Below, piece by piece: positions 16,079-24,653 of a stretch of DNA of 39,718 nucleotides. The DNA lies in the NCBI GenBank assembly GCA_016292045.1, contig JAEEZX010000048.1, positions 1 through 39,718 on the forward strand. The letters run 5' to 3'. The DNA is from Bacteroidaceae bacterium (GTDB lineage Bacteria; Bacteroidota; Bacteroidia; Bacteroidales; Bacteroidaceae). The notes under the pieces were generated by a model, which was not told the origin of the DNA, made no database searches, and saw only the letters and a list, made by a program, of their open reading frames with translations. Position numbers and translations under genes: made by a program. Position 1 is the stretch's first letter; every line of letters starts with the position of its first letter.

Positions 16079-17512
16079 AGAGTGACGGGTGGCACGGAAA
16101 CCCTCCGCAAGAGCATGGCGGCGCAGCATGAAACGGCGGGCAACGTAGCCGAGCCACAGACGGTGGGATGCCACACCGGCAACGCCCAGAAGCATCAGCA
16201 CAGCACAGCCCAACACATCGCCCAGAAGCCAGCGGGCACCGCGCTCCATAGCAATGGGAAGGGAGAGCACCAGAGTGGCAATAAAACCGTGCGCATAAGA
16301 GAGCGAGGCACGCACACGACGCTGACGGTGGAGAGCACGGGCAGAGGCATTATAGGGAGCGCGGAGGAAAAGCAGGGGAAATATCACACCCGCAGTGAAG
16401 AGCATATAGGCAAGGCACTGAAGAAGGTGCACACGACCCTGCGTCACAGCCGGCATGAGCATCAGCAGCGGCAGCAGGAGGAAGAGCACATTGAAGAGGT
16501 ATTTCGCCCGCAGGAGACGCTCCACACTGCCCCGCTCCATCAGGAGAGCCTCCACGTAGTTGCCCTCGTGGCTCATCACGTCGACAAGCATCAGCATACC
16601 CGGTACGGCAAAGCAGTAGAGGCAGGTGAACGACGTCATCACAGCGTCGGCATCCGCTTCGCCCCACTGCGCCAGACACAGCATAGCCATGAGACACAGG
16701 ATGGAGAGCTGGGAGGTGCGCACACGTCTGTTGCGCCAGCGCAGAAGCCACTCCAGCGAGAGCAGCGGGATGTGGGCAAGGAAAGACTCCGCGGAACTAT
16801 GCTCACGGCGGGAAGAGGATTCCTCCCTAAAATTGTACAGCACCCGGAAGACGAGAGCATACATCACAGCCATCGCAGCGAAGGCCGCCGCAACAAGCCA
16901 AAGAGGCAGCGTCGGCACAGCGTCGAAGCCCTCCCCCCACAGCACGGCGGCAAAGAGGAGCACCACGTGGAGTCCGGCAACGGCTATCACCCACAAGAAA
17001 CGGCGCCCGGAGAGCAGACGCACCATCTGATAGAACAAGGCAGAGCAAGCCGTCAGAGAGAGCGAGAGAAGCATCCACACGGCAAGTCCCGCCCACGAGA
17101 AGAGAGGCACCACACACAGGAGTCCCAGCGGCCAGAAGAAGCAGAGGAGCCAGAAGAGGTTGTAGGGCGCCAGGAGGGACTGCAAGAGGAAATGATGGAC
17201 GAGCAGAGAACGCGGCACGGGCATCAGGGCACAGGCTCCTGTGCGCAAGACAGGCGACTGCTGGAAGAGGAAGCGCAGCCAGAAGTCGGGGATGAGAAAG
17301 AGGACGGCGGCCGACCACGGTTTCAGGGCGATGAGTCCAGAGGAGACATCGGCAGCGAGGGAGCGCACAAGCGTCAGGAGCGAGACGGCATAGACAGCCG
17401 TCAGGAGCCAGCGCAAGAGCAGCACAGAACTGGAGCGCCCCCAGAGAGGGTCGCGCTGCCGGCACAGACGCTCACCGGCCTGCAAGAGAAATAAAGTCCT
17501 CAGCGTGTGCAC
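16076..17512 (-). CDS. DUF5687-family ABC permease
   Basis: The 478-residue polytopic membrane protein has about ten hydrophobic helices, including FWLLCFFWPLGLLCVVPLF, LLLLPLLMLMPAV and VLGCAVLMLLGVAGVA. Cytoplasmic arginine-rich loops lie between them (FREESSSRREH, LRWRNRRVR). Length and layout fit the Bacteroidetes DUF5687 family, the membrane half of an ABC exporter. The start appears to be GTG at 17512; no upstream ATG fits between it and the CE12 stop 25 bp away. The long antisense frame over this gene is an artefact of its GC-rich codons. The transported substrate is unknown, and its place behind CAZyme and protease genes may be only positional. Confidence 0.82.
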   Translation of the reverse strand: MHTLRTLFLLQAGERLCRQRDPLWGRSSSVLLLRWLLTAVYAVSLLTLVRSLAADVSSGLIALKPWSAAVLFLIPDFWLRFLFQQSPVLRTGACALMPVPRSLLVHHFLLQSLLAPYNLFWLLCFFWPLGLLCVVPLFSWAGLAVWMLLSLSLTACSALFYQMVRLLSGRRFLWVIAVAGLHVVLLFAAVLWGEGFDAVPTLPLWLVAAAFAAMAVMYALVFRVLYNFREESSSRREHSSAESFLAHIPLLSLEWLLRWRNRRVRTSQLSILCLMAMLCLAQWGEADADAVMTSFTCLYCFAVPGMLMLVDVMSHEGNYVEALLMERGSVERLLRAKYLFNVLFLLLPLLMLMPAVTQGRVHLLQCLAYMLFTAGVIFPLLFLRAPYNASARALHRQRRVRASLSYAHGFIATLVLSLPIAMERGARWLLGDVLGCAVLMLLGVAGVASHRLWLGYVARRFMLRRHALAEGFRATRHS

Positions 17513-17537
17513 GGCGGAAAATGAAAAGCGGAAAGAC

Positions 17538-19178
17538 TTACTTGAGGTACTTTGCCAGAGGAGAACGATTGTCCTTCAAACCCTTCGCCACACTCTTGGC
17601 ATTGATCTGCGCACCGCGGAGCGACGTGTGGGTGTGGTCCTTGATATAGCAGCTCTTGGCCTCCTCGCGTCCCATGGCGTCCATCACGTCGGCGGTGATA
17701 TTGTGCAGGTCGACGAACTCCACACCGGTGAGAGCCACCACCTCGCGATACCATTTACCATAGGAATCGTTGCGACGCTCGATATGCACGCCGTCGGGCC
17801 ATTCGTTGCGCGGCGTGAGGGAAATGAGTATGGGCGTGGCACCCTTCTCTCGCACATCGTCAATCATCTTGCGAAGATACCATCCGAAGGTGTATACCAC
17901 CTCGTTGCGCACCTCGTCCTTGGTCTGCACGCGATAGACATGCGAGGAGTCGGCTGTGCCGCTAATCTCGTTGCGTGCCTTGCCGCCGGATAGCTCGCTG
18001 CCGATGTCGTTGTGGCCGAACTGTATGGTGACGAAGTCGCCCGGCTGGAGGTCATTGACCACCTTGTCCCAACGGCCCTCGCGCAGATAGGTGCGACAGG
18101 AACGGCCAGCCTGTGCAACATTGATGACGGTGAGCTTCTTGGTGTTGAAGACGGTGGCAGCCTGAGAGCCCCAGCCCCACATACCGTTGGTGGAATCGCG
18201 GTCCTCGTTCTTCACCGTGGAGTCGCCCGTGATGAAGAGCACCGGTTTGCGCTTCTCGCGCTTCACACCGGTGGTGGGCAGCGCGATATTGGTCATCATA
18301 TCCTTGAGCGGCTGCACCTCGGGATGGGTGCACGAGAGCAGTCCGTCCACAGCGCTGCGGCAGTTGAGACGCGCTCCGAAGGCGGAGGTGTGTATGTTGT
18401 CGAGGTAGAAATGATAGCCGAACTTCCAGGGCGACATCTTCTCATACTTCAGAGCGGAGATATCGTTGAGGTCGACGAAGGGCACGTTCAGCTCCTCCGC
18501 AATCTGCTTAGCCCAGAGACCAAAGGTCTGGTCGACACGCACCACACGACCGGGCTGGCCGTCCACGTAGGCATGGCGGGGAGTGAGCGACATGAGTATG
18601 GGATGCGCTCCGAGAGCACGCGTCTCACGCACAAAACGGCGGAGATACTCACCGTAGCTGTAGACCGTCTCGTGCTCGCCCGTCTCCTTGATGACGACGT
18701 TGAGCGAATCGGTGGCGGAGATACCTTTTATGGTGGCACGGGCACGACCGGAGTCGAAGGGACCATTGTCGTTGTGGCCGAGCTCGATGACAACCCAGTC
18801 GCCGGGCCTGATACCCTTCTTCACATCCGGCCAGAGACGGCGGTAGAAGGTGCGCGAAGAGGTGCCTCCGAGAGCCTGGTTCTCAACGGTTATTTTGTTC
18901 TCGTCGAAATACTCATGAGCGAAGCGTCCCCAGCCCCACTGGCCGTTGTCGCCGTTGCCGAGAGTGCCGGTGCGCATGGTACTGTTGCCCACGAGAAACA
19001 ATACGGGATTGGAGCCCTTGCGCGTGCTGCCCGCAACGGGACGCGCTGTGGCGGCCTTGTCGAGGGAGTCGAGGGTGAGGTCCACAACCCTGTTCACATC
19101 CTCCATACTCTCGTATTTCTGCCCGAAAGCAGAGCACGCTATCAGAATGCCGATGACGGCAAAGAGGTTTTTCTTCAT
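17538..19178 (-). CDS. Secreted rhamnogalacturonan acetylesterase with two CE12 (SGNH) domains
   Basis: The 546-residue protein has a signal peptide ending CSAFGQ and two tandem SGNH-hydrolase domains of about 240 residues. Domain 2 (from about 305) has the normal blocks: ITGDST, AGRSCRT, QFGHND and DHTHTS with the Asp-His pair. Domain 1 (from about 55) has VGNST in place of GDS, GGTSSRT, LGHND and DNIHTS; the catalytic Ser, Asp and His are kept but the block I Asp is Asn. CE12 enzymes remove acetyl groups from rhamnogalacturonan I and so open it to lyases such as the PL11 enzyme at 27908-32524. Its ATG overlaps the TGA of the metalloprotease gene (ATGA), indicating coupled translation. Whether both domains are active cannot be read from the sequence. 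Confidence 0.9.
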   Translation of the reverse strand: MKKNLFAVIGILIACSAFGQKYESMEDVNRVVDLTLDSLDKAATARPVAGSTRKGSNPVLFLVGNSTMRTGTLGNGDNGQWGWGRFAHEYFDENKITVENQALGGTSSRTFYRRLWPDVKKGIRPGDWVVIELGHNDNGPFDSGRARATIKGISATDSLNVVIKETGEHETVYSYGEYLRRFVRETRALGAHPILMSLTPRHAYVDGQPGRVVRVDQTFGLWAKQIAEELNVPFVDLNDISALKYEKMSPWKFGYHFYLDNIHTSAFGARLNCRSAVDGLLSCTHPEVQPLKDMMTNIALPTTGVKREKRKPVLFITGDSTVKNEDRDSTNGMWGWGSQAATVFNTKKLTVINVAQAGRSCRTYLREGRWDKVVNDLQPGDFVTIQFGHNDIGSELSGGKARNEISGTADSSHVYRVQTKDEVRNEVVYTFGWYLRKMIDDVREKGATPILISLTPRNEWPDGVHIERRNDSYGKWYREVVALTGVEFVDLHNITADVMDAMGREEAKSCYIKDHTHTSLRGAQINAKSVAKGLKDNRSPLAKYLK

Positions 19179-21511
19179 ATCTTCAATGCTCTTGAGATTA
19201 GGTCATGGAGACTGAGCCAATGGGCCTTGGTGGCGGAATCAGTGGCGAGGCGGGCTGCCGACATGGTGCGGTTGCGCAGACGCTCCAGCGTCATCAACAT
19301 GACGGGACGGTCGGGGTCGGTGGCGTCGGAGCCCTCGAAACTGTCGATGAGCGACTGTACGAATCTGTTCTGCAGCTCGCGGCGGTAGCGCGACACACGG
19401 GCTCCGCTCTGCGTCTCCTTCATGACGAGGTCGCTGACCTTGCCCATCACCTCGGAGAGAGGCCAGAGACGGTTGAGACGGTTGCTGGAGAGACGATTCA
19501 TCACACGCATAATTACTATGCGGGCCACGACGAGGGTGACCTCCTCGGGATTCTCCGTCAGTTGCGAGAGATAAGGCACGCTGCGCAACCAGACGGGCTC
19601 CTGGAAGCAATGGCGGTCGATGAAGTCGAGGGCAGCCTTCTGACGCTCCAGCGGCGTGGGCTGATAGAGCGTGCCGCCCTGATAGGAGGTGCGGAACGTT
19701 TCGTAGGTACCTCCGATATTGTTGGACACATGACCCACGTAGCGCAGGAACTGGTTTAATATCTGATTGTACATCAGAGGCAGGTTGACGCCGAAATAGT
19801 CCGTCGTCTCGTCGGTCCACTGGGGCAGCTTCTTGAGTTCGCGCTTGAGATTCATGATACCGTATTCGCTGGCCTTCACGGCATCGTCGCCGAGGTCTTC
19901 CGTCTGACGGCGCGGGTCGTCCTGCCAGGTCTCGCCGTCGCCCCACCACAGACGCGGATTCTGCTGCGCCTTATAGGTGAGCGGCTCCTCCAGCTGGTGG
20001 TCCAGATCCTCGTCGATGGCGTAGCGCATCGGACGGTAGCCCCACTCTATGGCCCACATGTCGTAGTCGCCGATGCGTGGGAAGATGCCGTCGCGGCCGA
20101 TACCGTCCTGGGGCTGTGCCACGTAGTTGAAACGGGCGTAGTCCATGATAGAGGGTGTGTGTCCGTGGCGGATGACGAACGCCTTGTTGCGCAGGGAATC
20201 GACGGGCACTGTGCTCGACGAACCGAAATTATGTCGCAGACCGAGGGTGTGTCCCACCTCGTGGGAAGAGACAAAGCGGATGAGTTCGCCCATGAGGGCA
20301 TCGTCGAAGTGCATCTTACGGGCAGCCTCATCGATGCTGGAAGCCTGCACCATATACCAGTCGTGAACGAGCGACATCACATTGTGGTACCAGCAGATGT
20401 GGCTCTCGAGTATCTCACCCGTACGGGGGTCGCTGACATGAGGTCCGTAGGCGTTCTCAATGGGAGAAGCCAGATAGCGGATGACACTGTAGCGGGCATC
20501 CTCCATCGACATCGTGCTGTCGTTCTCGGGCCACTCCTCAGCACGGATGGCATTCTTCCAACCGGCCTTCTCGAAGGCCTTCTGCCAGTCGTTGACACCC
20601 TGGATGAGATAGGGACGCCAGCGTTTGGGAGTGGCGGGGTCTATATAGTAGACGATGGGCTTCTTGGGTTCGATGAGTTCGCCCTGCTCCATCTTGTCCC
20701 AGTCCTCTGCACTCTTGGGTTCGAGACGCCAGCGACAGATGAACTCCTTGCCCTTGACACGCTGCTGGTCGTCGGAATACTCCGTGAAGGAGTTGGTGAA
20801 ATAACCCACGCGGGGGTCATAGTAGCGGCGCAGCATAGGCACCTCGGGAAGAAGGATGAAACTGACGTTGAGACGGAAAGTCATACGTCCGGTGGCCCCG
20901 GCGGAGGGGTTGCTGCTCCCGCGCGTGACGAAGGTCTTCACCATCTGCACCTCCACATTGCCGGGGAAGGTCTTGATATCCTCGATGTAGGACAGACCGC
21001 CATGGCTGCCTGCCAGGGAGAAATACTGCTTGGCCGACTCTGTGAAACCCAGTGCGGGAGCGTCCTCGAGGAAGAACTGGTTGACCTTCACCTTGCGGGC
21101 CTTGTTCTTGTGCTCCGTCACCTCGAAGATGCCGATGATGGGATTCTCGTTGGCAACGGTCACAGCACGGGAGATGCGCTGCGTGGTGTCGGCCACGTTG
21201 ACTGTCATGCGGGCTCTCAGAACAAGCATGCTGTCGGGATTCAGCTCCCAATAGACGGTCTGCTCCTGAAGCTGCTCTCCGCCGAACTTACCCGTGGAAG
21301 GAGGAGTGGAGATGAAACGTGTGGTGGTGAGCATGTCCTTGCCCAGAAGGCTGTCGGGGACGACGAGCACCCAGTCGCGGGCCACCTTCTCAACGCCCAT
21401 CAGACCGCTGCGGACAACAGAGGGCTTCGGAGGATTCTGCTGGCCGTTGCGCTGGGCAAAAAGGGGCAGCGCCGATAACAGAAGCAATGCTGCCAAAAAT
21501 CTGTTTTTCAT
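19175..21511 (-). CDS. Large zinc-dependent metalloprotease (DUF5117/DUF4953 family)
   Basis: The 778-residue protein starts at the ATG at 21511, which gives a clean signal peptide ending LPLFAQ. It has the layout of Bacteroidetes zinc metalloproteases: N-terminal DUF5118/DUF5117-like beta domains (about 30-330) and a metzincin-like catalytic domain. The site is HEVGHTLGLRHNF near residue 415 (three zinc His, catalytic Glu), followed by the Met-turn SIMDYARFNY. It acts in the periplasm or outside the cell; its target is not known for the family. It starts 4 bp after the GH43 lipoprotein stop and overlaps the CE12 gene by 4 bp, so the three are one transcription unit. A protease among pectin enzymes might process wall glycoproteins or mature its secreted neighbours; this is inference. 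Confidence 0.88.
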   Translation of the reverse strand: MKNRFLAALLLLSALPLFAQRNGQQNPPKPSVVRSGLMGVEKVARDWVLVVPDSLLGKDMLTTTRFISTPPSTGKFGGEQLQEQTVYWELNPDSMLVLRARMTVNVADTTQRISRAVTVANENPIIGIFEVTEHKNKARKVKVNQFFLEDAPALGFTESAKQYFSLAGSHGGLSYIEDIKTFPGNVEVQMVKTFVTRGSSNPSAGATGRMTFRLNVSFILLPEVPMLRRYYDPRVGYFTNSFTEYSDDQQRVKGKEFICRWRLEPKSAEDWDKMEQGELIEPKKPIVYYIDPATPKRWRPYLIQGVNDWQKAFEKAGWKNAIRAEEWPENDSTMSMEDARYSVIRYLASPIENAYGPHVSDPRTGEILESHICWYHNVMSLVHDWYMVQASSIDEAARKMHFDDALMGELIRFVSSHEVGHTLGLRHNFGSSSTVPVDSLRNKAFVIRHGHTPSIMDYARFNYVAQPQDGIGRDGIFPRIGDYDMWAIEWGYRPMRYAIDEDLDHQLEEPLTYKAQQNPRLWWGDGETWQDDPRRQTEDLGDDAVKASEYGIMNLKRELKKLPQWTDETTDYFGVNLPLMYNQILNQFLRYVGHVSNNIGGTYETFRTSYQGGTLYQPTPLERQKAALDFIDRHCFQEPVWLRSVPYLSQLTENPEEVTLVVARIVIMRVMNRLSSNRLNRLWPLSEVMGKVSDLVMKETQSGARVSRYRRELQNRFVQSLIDSFEGSDATDPDRPVMLMTLERLRNRTMSAARLATDSATKAHWLSLHDLISRALKI

Positions 21512-21515
21512 AAGA

Positions 21516-22589
21516 CTAATATCCAAAAGTTTTTTCCAGACGTTCACGTTCCTCTGCCGTGATGGGGATGACGGAACCATGCCGGGGAGTGAAATTACCC
21601 TTTGTGGCTGTATTGTGTACAAAAGTGAAATTCTTCAGGTCGGTGGATTCGCAGAACTGATAATAGCCGTCGGCATAGCAGTCGTACATGAGAATCCATT
21701 TCTCGCCGCCGATGAGGGGGAACACACTGGAACCCTCTACGGGGAACTGGTCGGGCTTGTTGAGATGCTTCCACTCTACGGTGTAGGGACCGGTGAGATT
21801 CTTCGACGTGGCACGCATCACACCCTGGCGGGTCTTGAAACCGTTGTTGTCAACGCTGCGGCCCTCGTCCTTGAAGAAGAGAACGTACTGGTCGTTCTTC
21901 TCATCACGCACGATGTCGCCGTCGATGGCAGCCGTGCCGAAATCGAAGAGCAGTCTGGGCTCTGTGATGTCCGTGAAATCCTCGTTGGCGTAGCTGTAGA
22001 ATATCTTGAAATAAGGCTGGCAGAAGGGTTTCTTCTCGCCGGTCTTCCTGTCGAGGACGCTGTCGCTGGTGATATACTCCCAGTCGTGACGACCGATGCT
22101 GTAGTATATCATGTATTTCTTCTCCTGCGGATCCCAGATGGTCTGAGGAGCCCACACGGCGTGCAGGTTCTCACGGTCGAAACCCTCCAGATCGGGGAAA
22201 CGTGTGGGAAAATCGATGGCGGTGTGCTCCCAGTTTATCAGGTCGGTGCTCTTCATGAGGATGAGACCGTCGTTGGACTGCCAGCCAAGAGAGGAGCGCA
22301 TGTCGGTGAGTACCATATAGAACGTCTTGTCGTCCACACCGCGAATGATGTGAGGGTCGCGCACACTCTTCGTGAGAGCAATCGTGTCGGAGAGCACAAC
22401 AGGCTGACCGTCCTTCAGACTCCTGTAAGTGAAACCGTCGTCGGAAATAGCGTAACGAATCTGCTCACCCTCGGGGGAGTTGTTGGAAAAAAAACAGAAG
22501 AGATAAGCTGTCTTCGGAGCCTCCTTCTTTGCAACACACGAAACTATCAGAAATGCCGCAGAAAGAAAGATAAAGAGTATCTTTTTCAT
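21516..22589 (-). CDS. GH43-like glycoside hydrolase lipoprotein
   Basis: The protein has 357 residues from the ATG at 22589 (the codon six bases upstream is TTG). The first 18 residues form a lipoprotein signal with the lipobox LIVSC, so it is anchored to a membrane by Cys18. The rest is a five-blade propeller: VRDPHIIRG (base Asp), TDGL-like SNDGLILMKSTDLINWEH, WAPQTIWDPQ, AIDGDIV (middle Asp) and PVEGSSVF (acid Glu). This is the GH43/GH32-like fold active on arabinose- or galactose-containing side chains, but the subfamily is uncertain. It is the first gene of a minus-strand operon (GH43, protease, CE12, DUF5687, ABC) and has a promoter at 22612-22619. Confidence 0.82.
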   Translation of the reverse strand: MKKILFIFLSAAFLIVSCVAKKEAPKTAYLFCFFSNNSPEGEQIRYAISDDGFTYRSLKDGQPVVLSDTIALTKSVRDPHIIRGVDDKTFYMVLTDMRSSLGWQSNDGLILMKSTDLINWEHTAIDFPTRFPDLEGFDRENLHAVWAPQTIWDPQEKKYMIYYSIGRHDWEYITSDSVLDRKTGEKKPFCQPYFKIFYSYANEDFTDITEPRLLFDFGTAAIDGDIVRDEKNDQYVLFFKDEGRSVDNNGFKTRQGVMRATSKNLTGPYTVEWKHLNKPDQFPVEGSSVFPLIGGEKWILMYDCYADGYYQFCESTDLKNFTFVHNTATKGNFTPRHGSVIPITAEERERLEKTFGY

Positions 22590-22611
22590 TATCAATTAAG
22601 GTTTTTCTCTA

Positions 22612-22619
22612 CAAAAATA
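22612..22619 (-). promoter_or_regulatory. -7 promoter element for the GH43-protease-CE12 operon
   Basis: TATTTTTG on the minus strand matches TAnnTTTG and lies 22 bp upstream of the ATG at 22589. No clear -33 TTTG is present. Confidence 0.55.
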
Positions 22620-22662
22620 GGAAATAATTATGAAATAGAATTTAAGAGTCTGCTTTTTTTCG

Positions 22663-22670
22663 TACTTTTG
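22663..22670 (+). promoter_or_regulatory. -7 promoter element for truA-queA
   Basis: TACTTTTG is a perfect TAnnTTTG match. A TTTA at 22641-22644 sits 18 bp upstream as a near -33 element. The gene starts 20 bp downstream. Confidence 0.7.
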
Positions 22671-22690
22671 CACCACAAAAAAGAAAAATT

Positions 22691-23440
22691 GTGCGTTTTT
22701 TCATCACCTTGAGTTTCGACGGAAGCATGTATCACGGCTGGCAGGTGCAGCCGAACGGTGTTTCTGTGCAAGAGACGCTGGCACACGCTCTCACAACGCT
22801 GCTGAGAGAGGAAATCAGCGTGACCGGAGCCGGTCGTACGGATGCCGGAGTGCATGCCAGAATGATGGTGGCCCACTTCGACACAGAACAGCCGGTGGAC
22901 ACACGGCAACTCGTCTATAAGCTCAACAAGATACTGCCACGCGACATCGCAGTGGAAGATGTAAGGGAGGTGGACGGCGAGATGCACGCACGCTTCTCCG
23001 CCACACAGCGCACCTACCACTATTACATACACACCGGCAAGGACGCCTTTCTGGAAAAGCGCTCGTGGATGGTGACATTCCCGCTGGACTTCGACAGGAT
23101 GAACGAGGCTGCAAAAGTGTTGCTGGAATACGAAGACTTCACCAGTTTCTCGAAAGTGGACACCGACGTGAAGACCAATCTCTGCCACGTTACGGAAGCC
23201 CGCTGGACACAGGAGAGATTTTGCACCGCAAGTCATGCAGAAGCATGGTGCTTCACCGTCACGGCAAACCGTTTCCTGCGCAACATGGTGAGAGCCGTCG
23301 TGGGAACACTCATCGAAGTGGGACGCGGGCGTATGAGTGTGGAGGAATTCCGGCAGGTGATAGAACGCAAGGACCGTTGTCAGGCAGGAGAAAGCGTGCC
23401 TGCCTGGGGACTGTATTTATGGGACATCCGATATGACTGA
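22691..23440 (+). CDS. truA: tRNA pseudouridine(38-40) synthase TruA
   Basis: The 249-residue enzyme isomerises uridines 38-40 in the tRNA anticodon arm. The catalytic Asp lies in GAGRTDAGVHA (about residue 52). RTYHYYIH and NRFLRNMVRAVVGTL are the other conserved family blocks. The length is typical. The start codon is GTG at 22691, required because the protein's first strand (RFFITLSFDG) begins right there; a good promoter lies 20 bp upstream. It overlaps queA by 8 bp, so both tRNA-modification genes are co-translated. Confidence 0.97.
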   Translation: MRFFITLSFDGSMYHGWQVQPNGVSVQETLAHALTTLLREEISVTGAGRTDAGVHARMMVAHFDTEQPVDTRQLVYKLNKILPRDIAVEDVREVDGEMHARFSATQRTYHYYIHTGKDAFLEKRSWMVTFPLDFDRMNEAAKVLLEYEDFTSFSKVDTDVKTNLCHVTEARWTQERFCTASHAEAWCFTVTANRFLRNMVRAVVGTLIEVGRGRMSVEEFRQVIERKDRCQAGESVPAWGLYLWDIRYD

Positions 23441-24653
23441 TCCGAGACACATACAAATAAAGGACTACAACTACCCCCTTCCAGAGGAACGCATCGCAAA
23501 ATACCCCCTCGCAGAGCGCGACAGTTCGAAGCTGCTGGTGTACCGCCACGGAAGCATCGGTGAGGACGTTTTCAGAAATCTTCCCGGGTATCTCCCAAAG
23601 GGAGCACTGATGGTGTTCAACAACACGAAAGTGGTGCAGGCACGCCTGCATTTCCACAAGGAGACGGGAGCGCTCATTGAGATATTTATCCTCGAACCGG
23701 CCCAGCCGAAAGAGTATCAGGAGAACTTCGCACGCAAGGGAGATTGCGAATGGCTCTGTCTTGTGGGCAACCTCAAGAAATGGAAAGAGGGAAAACTCTC
23801 TCTCACGCTGCCCCAGGGCGGAATGCTGCGAGCAGAACGTCTCGGGCACGAGGGCACCTCGGAAAGAATACGCTTCTCATGGGAAGATTCACTCACATGG
23901 GCTGAGATACTGGAGCAGGCCGGCGAACTGCCCATCCCGCCCTATCTCAACCGCAAAACAGAGAAGTCCGACCTCACGACATATCAGACAGTCTATTCAC
24001 GCATCAAAGGCAGCGTGGCGGCTCCGACAGCCGGACTGCACTTCACGAAACGGGTGCTGGAAGAGATATCCTCTCACGGCATAGAACGCGAGGAGGTGAC
24101 ACTGCACGTGGGAGCCGGAACATTCCGCCCCGTGAAGAGCGAAGACATCGGAGGACACAATATGCACACGGAACACATCTCCGTAAATCGCGCCACCGTG
24201 GAAAAACTGATTGCTCACGAAGGGCATGCCATCGCTGTGGGTACGACCAGTGTGCGTACTCTGGAGAGTCTTTATTTCATGGGACTTATCGCGCACGAAC
24301 TGATGGCGGCGGGACAAGACAGCGGCGACGGCGAAGAGCTCCATGTGACACAATGGATGCCGTACGACCGGGAATACACCGTGAGCAGCAAAGAGGCACT
24401 GGAGATGTTGCTGCAATATCTTGACAAACATCGCCTTGATGTGTTGCATTCCTCCACGCAGATTATAATCGCCCCCGGATACGAATATCGCATAGTGAAG
24501 GTTATGGTGACGAATTTCCACCAGCCGCAAAGCACGCTGCTGCTGCTCGTGAGCGCCTTTGTCGGCGGCGACTGGCACAGCATCTACGACTACGCCCTCT
24601 GTCACGGGTTCCGTTTCCTGTCGTACGGAGATTCGTGCCTGCTATTCCCTTAA
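23433..24653 (+). CDS. queA: S-adenosylmethionine:tRNA ribosyltransferase-isomerase QueA
   Basis: The 406-residue cytoplasmic enzyme transfers the ribosyl part of SAM to preQ1-tRNA to make epoxyqueuosine at the wobble base. Family blocks are visible: DSSKLLVY near the start, VFNNTKVVQARL, YQTVYSRIKGSVAAPTAGLH, VGAGTFRPV and TNFHQPQSTLLLLVSAF. It is somewhat longer than the common 340-350 residues because of an insert near 280-310. Its start lies inside truA (8-bp overlap). Its last 12 bp overlap the end of the convergent GH3 gene. Confidence 0.97.
   Translation: MTDPRHIQIKDYNYPLPEERIAKYPLAERDSSKLLVYRHGSIGEDVFRNLPGYLPKGALMVFNNTKVVQARLHFHKETGALIEIFILEPAQPKEYQENFARKGDCEWLCLVGNLKKWKEGKLSLTLPQGGMLRAERLGHEGTSERIRFSWEDSLTWAEILEQAGELPIPPYLNRKTEKSDLTTYQTVYSRIKGSVAAPTAGLHFTKRVLEEISSHGIEREEVTLHVGAGTFRPVKSEDIGGHNMHTEHISVNRATVEKLIAHEGHAIAVGTTSVRTLESLYFMGLIAHELMAAGQDSGDGEELHVTQWMPYDREYTVSSKEALEMLLQYLDKHRLDVLHSSTQIIIAPGYEYRIVKVMVTNFHQPQSTLLLLVSAFVGGDWHSIYDYALCHGFRFLSYGDSCLLFP

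Noticed and set aside
16082..17494. A 470-codon open frame on the plus strand over the DUF5687 gene
   Set aside because: Its product is rich in His, Glu, Gln and Arg with no domain and is the antisense of a membrane protein's Leu/Ala-rich codons. The minus-strand gene has clear helices and an ABC partner.
19997..21478. A long plus-strand frame over the metalloprotease gene
   Set aside because: It has no recognisable domain, and the opposite strand encodes a complete zinc protease with its HExxH site.
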